From Rutidosis leptorrhynchoides (taxonomy: Eukaryota > Streptophyta > Magnoliopsida > Asterales > Asteraceae), in the NCBI RefSeq assembly GCF_046630445.1, contig NC_092341.1, forward strand, positions 26,240,001 through 26,304,000: 64,000 bases of DNA, given 5' to 3'. The position numbers were made by a program, and so were the translations under genes. The notes beneath the pieces were generated by a model. It made no database searches. It saw nothing but the letters and a program-made list of their open reading frames with translations, and was not told the origin of the DNA. Below are positions 59,797 through 64,000 of this stretch, one piece after another (positions within the stretch are counted from its first letter, which is position 1; each line of letters opens with the position of its first letter).

Positions 59797-62696
59797 TGTC
59801 ATAACCCGTCCTTAACCATAAGAACGAGTTAGATAACGTATGATTTCATTGCGAGGTATTGACCTCTATATGCGACATTTTTAAAAGAACAACTGCATTT
59901 ATTTTACATTACAAACCATAACTCTTATTTTAATACAAGCTTTAGACAATATAAAGATGATTATCGTTTAGCGATAATCTTAGACTTACAAACTTTACAT
60001 GTGATGATAACAATACGATTTCCAACATATTTTACATTACAAATCCTCCGATATGCAGTTTTATTTTTGACACAAATATGCATACTCAAGATCTTGCTTA
60101 AATTCAACATGTTGCAGCGGAAGCTTCTAATTATCACCTGAGAATGAACATGCTTAAAACGTCAACATAAAGTTGGTGAGATATAGGTTTAATGCCGGCA
60201 GCAATATATATATATAGACCACAAGATTTCATATATAAACATTTTAATAAAAATATTCTAAGTGGTTGAGCACTTGGTAACCATACTTAACATTTAATCA
60301 CGTCGCATATTCCCTTTATTATGAAATCTTACTACACCGTACCAAATGTAGTCACGAAACGAAGTACTGTGCAACCGTTGAATACTGGTCGTCCAGTCCG
60401 GTTGGGGTTGTCAGGCCCGATAGATCTATCAACAGGATTCGCGTTTACAATACCGCTGTAAATAATAGTTACCAAGCTACAGGGAAGTATGCCAGTGGTA
60501 CAACTCAACGTAGAATATATTTTTCAGTTACTTGTGTTCATAACGTAAAACATAAAATACATGTATTCTCATCCCGAAATACTTAGAGTTTAAAAGTGGG
60601 ACTATATATTCACTTTTGCCTTGAAGATATATATATTTTGACTTGGTCTCCGGTTGATATCACGAACCTATCCATATATAATTTATCAATATATTTTCAT
60701 TTTAAACAATCGTCACATATATATATACTTATAATACTTTTAATGTCTTCTTAGTCCGTAGTTAGCAATTCAATTTTTAATGGTTCATATTTAGGTGTTT
60801 AATAAATAAATAAAACCCCCATCGAAATAAATAAAACCCCCATCGTATTCGTATTGGTCGGGATTAATCTTGACCCACGGTACCGGTGTTGTCAAATGAC
60901 GAGTTGCGTACATAAAGTACCGGTGTTGTCAAATGACGTGTTGCGTACGTACATGAGGTCTTATGATTAATCTTCTCGTGTTGTTTACGGGTGATCCTGA
61001 AATATATAAAATTAAATTATGAGTACATATATATAAAATATCATGTTATTTTAGAAAGATGTGATTTATTTAATTTTTCTCCAATTATTTTCGTGGCTAA
61101 ACTAGTTTTGGATATCCGATTTTGTTTTGGTCATAGTTTCTTCGTTACAACTCCGTTTTCATTGGTTCAACTTGCCACTTCCTTGGATCGAGTCCTTATT
61201 TAAGAATATGAACTGTAAATACCTTAGTTTGTATTCAAAATCACAGGTCATAGGTCAAACTTTTTTGAAACTTATGAAGTTGATCATTTTCCATCATGTA
61301 AACAACCTTAAATGATTATTTTTCTAAAAATACTTATACTTTGAGTTAAATCATGAAATTTTTATGTGTTAACATATTCATAGTAAATATCAATTTTCCA
61401 GAAAATAAGCCTCCAATTCAAAGTTCAAGATGGTTTTTGTATTATCCAACCCAAAACAGCCCCCGGTTGTACTCCGACGACGTAAATTCAGTTTTTAAGG
61501 TGTTCTTTGAAAAACCAAGTTTTACCTTGTTAAGTTAGCATATCCTTATGATATATTATAGGTCTTGAAGTATTTTAAAAGTTAAGTTAGAAGGATCTAT
61601 TTAGTTTGCAAACAAGTTTGAAAACATTCAAACTATGTTCTTGTTGTTAAAATTTTATACCATAAAATAAGATAGCTATATATATATGAATCGAATAAGG
61701 TTTTGAACAAAGTTACTACCTCAAGTTACTTGGACAAGATTGCTGTAAAAGAGAAGTAAAAACCTAGAACCAAAAGAGTGATGGAATTGGATGAAAGATT
61801 GGAAGCAACTTAAGACATAAACTTGAATTGAAAGTTGTATTTTTGTAGTGTTTTTGTTTGATCTTGTTATGGTGGTGTTTAAGGTGATTCTTGAGAGGAT
61901 TTTTGCTGGAGTTCTTAGAAAGACATGATGCTAGTAAGTGTGTGTGTTTAGCTAGAAAATGGAAGTGAAAATGAATCAAAATGGAGTACTCCTCACCCTC
62001 ATTAAAAACGTGAATGGGGGGAGACAAGAACAAATTTCAAGTTTGTTATTTTGTAAACTTAGTCATACTTGCTTCCAAATTCTAATTACCTTATACCTAG
62101 GGTAGTAACAAGGGCTGTTTAGGTGGTGATTTGATGTGTATATACCAATAGTAAATACGTATAGAAGCTAGGTATGATACGAGTACATATACTCTAGATA
62201 TACGTATAGAATTCTTGTGAAAATGGAACGAGAATTCAAATATAGCTATCTTTTGTGAATATACTTATATGGTTTTATGTATTTAAGTCCTTAAAAAGTG
62301 ATTAAATACATTATATATACGATATATGTATAAACATTATAGGTCATAAGTATTTATGTCAAATAACGTTACGTATGGTTATCGTTTTGAAAACTTAAGT
62401 TAGTAGTTTCAAAATATACTTATAACTTATTGTTATTAATATAAAATAAGATATTAAAACATCCATAAATCATGTTAAATATGTATATATACATATATAT
62501 ACATAAATGTATAATTATCATATATTATATAGTTCGTGATATCATCGGTCAAACTAGACGGTCAAACGTTGTGTAAAACTCTTTTCGAAAACATAAGTTT
62601 CAACAATTTGGATTGCTTATCATGTTGGTAAGGTTTAATTTATGTAAATATTAATCTTATAAGTATAAATTGATCGAAAAAGTCCGGGTCATTACA
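59797..62696 (-). repeat. 5' LTR of gypsy B, 2900 bp
   Basis: TGTCATAACCCGTCC...GGGTCATTACA, followed by the ACAAG duplication. It matches 48775-51669 at about 99 percent. The GTGAGT site of the other LTR reads GTGAAT here. Confidence 0.9.
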
Positions 62697-62701
62697 ACAA
62701 G

Positions 62702-63964
62702 TCTTCTACGCTTATCGCCATGAATAATTAACTCTCCCCCGCTTGGGGTCTTCACACGAATTGATTTTTCATGGCACGAAATATCGGCTCTATTATGATC
62801 GAGCCAATCCATACCAACCACGATATCAAAATCACCCAACGTCATCGGAATGAGATCAATATTAAAGTTCTCGAAACCAAATACAACATTACAATTCTTA
62901 CATACATCAACCACTAGCACCGTCTTGCCATCTGCTATTTCAACTTCTACTGGACGACTTAACTTAGCTAACGGTTTATTAAGTTTAGGCACAAATTTTG
63001 GAGACACAAACGATAAATTTGCACCGCTATCAAATAGAATCCCTGCCGGATTAGAGTTAACCATGAAAGTACCTGAAACGACTTCATTGGATTGCTTGGC
63101 TTCGTCATTGGTCATCAAATAATTACGTCCCCTAGCCGACCCCGCCGCCTTCTCCATTCTTTTAACTTGATCATTTCGGAGTTCGGGACACTCCGACTTT
63201 CGGTGCCCTTCTTGTTGACAATTAAAACATGTGATCACATTAGTACGCGGTTTTGGGCAATCACGAGAGTAGTGACCTTTTTGCCCACAATTATAACATG
63301 TGGTCACGTGAACACTAGGAGCACCCTTCTTCACACTACCAACACTTTCGGATACTCCTTTACTCTTCTTGTTTGAAAAACTAGAAGCTTCAAACTTTCT
63401 TTTACTTGGCGCATAACTAACCGGACTCGGAGCTTGCGCTTCAAACCCCTTCGCCACCGTCAAAAGCTTAGCAAAAGTCTCAACTTGACCAATACTAATT
63501 TTACCCTTCAAATCGTCTCTAAGGGTCGCATGAAAGTCTTCCATTAGCATTTGATCATTTCCCGCATACTCGGGGCAAAAACGTGCCTTAGCGAGAAAGT
63601 TGGTTTTGAGAGTGTTTAGGTCCAAAGACCCTTGACGCATGTTCCTTAACTCGTTGCGCAATTTGGAAAGATCCGCTTGCGTACGATATTCAAGGAAAAA
63701 CTCTTTCTTGAAATCCGCCCAAGATAACCCTACAAAAGCCGCATCACCCACCATATCAATTTTACCATCGAGCCAATCTTTAGCATGACCCCTCAACATA
63801 CTAGTAGCAAGTCTAGTCTTCTTCTCGGGTGGGCACTCGGTCGTGCGAAAACAACCTTCAACATCAGAGATCCAAGCCGCACTTTTCATGGGGTCGGGAT
63901 CCCCGTGAAAGTGAGGAGGCTTAGTCGCCAAGAAGTTCTTATAGCTAAACTCCAACTCGCCCAC
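62702..63964 (-). mobile_element. Gag and protease of gypsy A
   Basis: Minus strand from 63964: gag (MGELEFSYKNFLATKPPHFH GDPDPMKSAAW, capsid part), two zinc knuckles (CYNCGQKGHYSRDC, CFNCQQEGHRKSEC), and protease (ILFDSGANLSFVS, then GDFDIVVGMDWL). The block is open and is cut on the left by element B. Sequence to 64000 continues upstream of this reading without a visible border, so gag may start further right. Confidence 0.88.
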
Positions 63965-64000
63965 ATTTTGAGGTCTAGGAAACCTCTTTTCAACTTCTTC

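Larger units (their letters stand above)
39592..62696 (-). mobile_element. Gypsy element B (Tekay-type), nested in A, host of C and D
   Basis: LTRs of about 2.9 kb (39592-39601 plus 48775-51669, and 59797-62696) with TGTCATAACCC...GGGTCATTACA ends. ACAAG duplications in A lie at 39587-39591 and 62697-62701. Minus orientation: primer-binding site at 59794-59783, polypurine region at 51707-51670. Order: acidic extra ORF, gag, protease, reverse transcriptase, RNase H, integrase, chromodomain-like tail. It is split by C in the 3' LTR and D in pol, and has few other breaks. The LTRs differ at roughly 25-30 positions by eye, about 0.9 percent, or a few hundred thousand years at an assumed 1.3e-8 rate. 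Confidence 0.92.
34673..64000 (-). mobile_element. Gypsy element A (Tekay-type), runs off the window, host of B
   Basis: Minus-strand chromovirus-type element. The 3' LTR is 34673-36617, a purine tract AAGTGGGGGAGAG follows at about 36620-36632, pol lies at about 36640-39591, and gag with protease at 62702-63964 on the other side of nested element B. The 5' LTR lies beyond 64000. The left flank at 34668-34672 is AGTGG, in copia F. Coding regions are largely open with a few breaks apart from the insertion. Tekay assignment rests on the end of pol, which resembles the chromodomain tail of that clade (RGPEFTW-like: SEFTWEPEEF). Confidence 0.88.

Overview
This window reads as nuclear DNA of a eudicot plant. 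It is AT-rich, genes have introns with GT..AG borders, only two host genes look intact, and most of the rest is LTR retrotransposon DNA in nested layers. The repeat style (Tekay-type chromoviruses with 1.9-2.9 kb LTRs, a Cassandra TRIM, the dispersed word TACGGAGTA) fits Asteraceae best, but that is inference from memory of such genomes. No bacterial operon, CRISPR array or tRNA/rRNA gene was seen.

Left third (1-17640). A partial gypsy LTR (1-484) is followed by an unrecognised multi-exon host gene or fragment on the minus strand (586-2220). Next comes a two-exon remnant of a methionyl-tRNA synthetase gene (minus strand). One of its exons holds a 434-bp MULE-like MITE with a 9-bp target duplication (2789-3222). 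The intron between the two exons holds a 13.1-kb copia element G (3410-16520, TSD TAAGT). G in turn holds a very young short gypsy element E (8488-15730, TSD TTGCA). Near its 3' end G also carries a fragment of a poly(A)-binding protein (PABP) gene.

Middle (17640-34672). The two intact host genes lie here: a single-exon SAM-domain protein (19434-20060, plus) and a three-exon nodulin-like/NFD4-type major facilitator transporter (25840-21649, minus, 558 aa). The introns of the transporter contain MITE-like units, a SINE with a 12-bp target duplication and a degenerate minisatellite. Then come a copia relic H (27181-30475) holding a SINE and a 950-bp solo LTR (TSD GCTTC), a hAT-like MITE, and a minus-strand copia F (about 31865-34672). 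F contains a complete Cassandra TRIM with 5S-rRNA-like LTRs (33962-34589, TSD GGTTT).

Right half (34673-64000). This is a nest of LTR elements whose insertion order can be read from exact 5-bp duplications. Gypsy A (34673 to beyond the window, minus) sits in copia F. Gypsy B (39592-62696, minus, TSD ACAAG) sits in A. The non-autonomous element C (39602-48774, plus, TSD TAACC) sits in the 3' LTR of B, and solo LTR D (54136-56770, minus, TSD CTTCT) sits in the reverse-transcriptase region of B. C carries a second, separately diverged PABP fragment.

The most interesting observations are the same stretch of a PABP gene inside two unrelated LTR elements; a conserved LTR layout (paired 13-17-bp palindromes, TATA-like site, then a GTGAGT...GGGCTGAGAATACATG module 336-380 nt further on) in three LTR families; a roughly 130-bp module shared by a copia leader and a gypsy LTR; and a 17-bp SINE tail framed by a 10-bp duplication. 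I did not find anything resembling a new defence or biosynthetic system.
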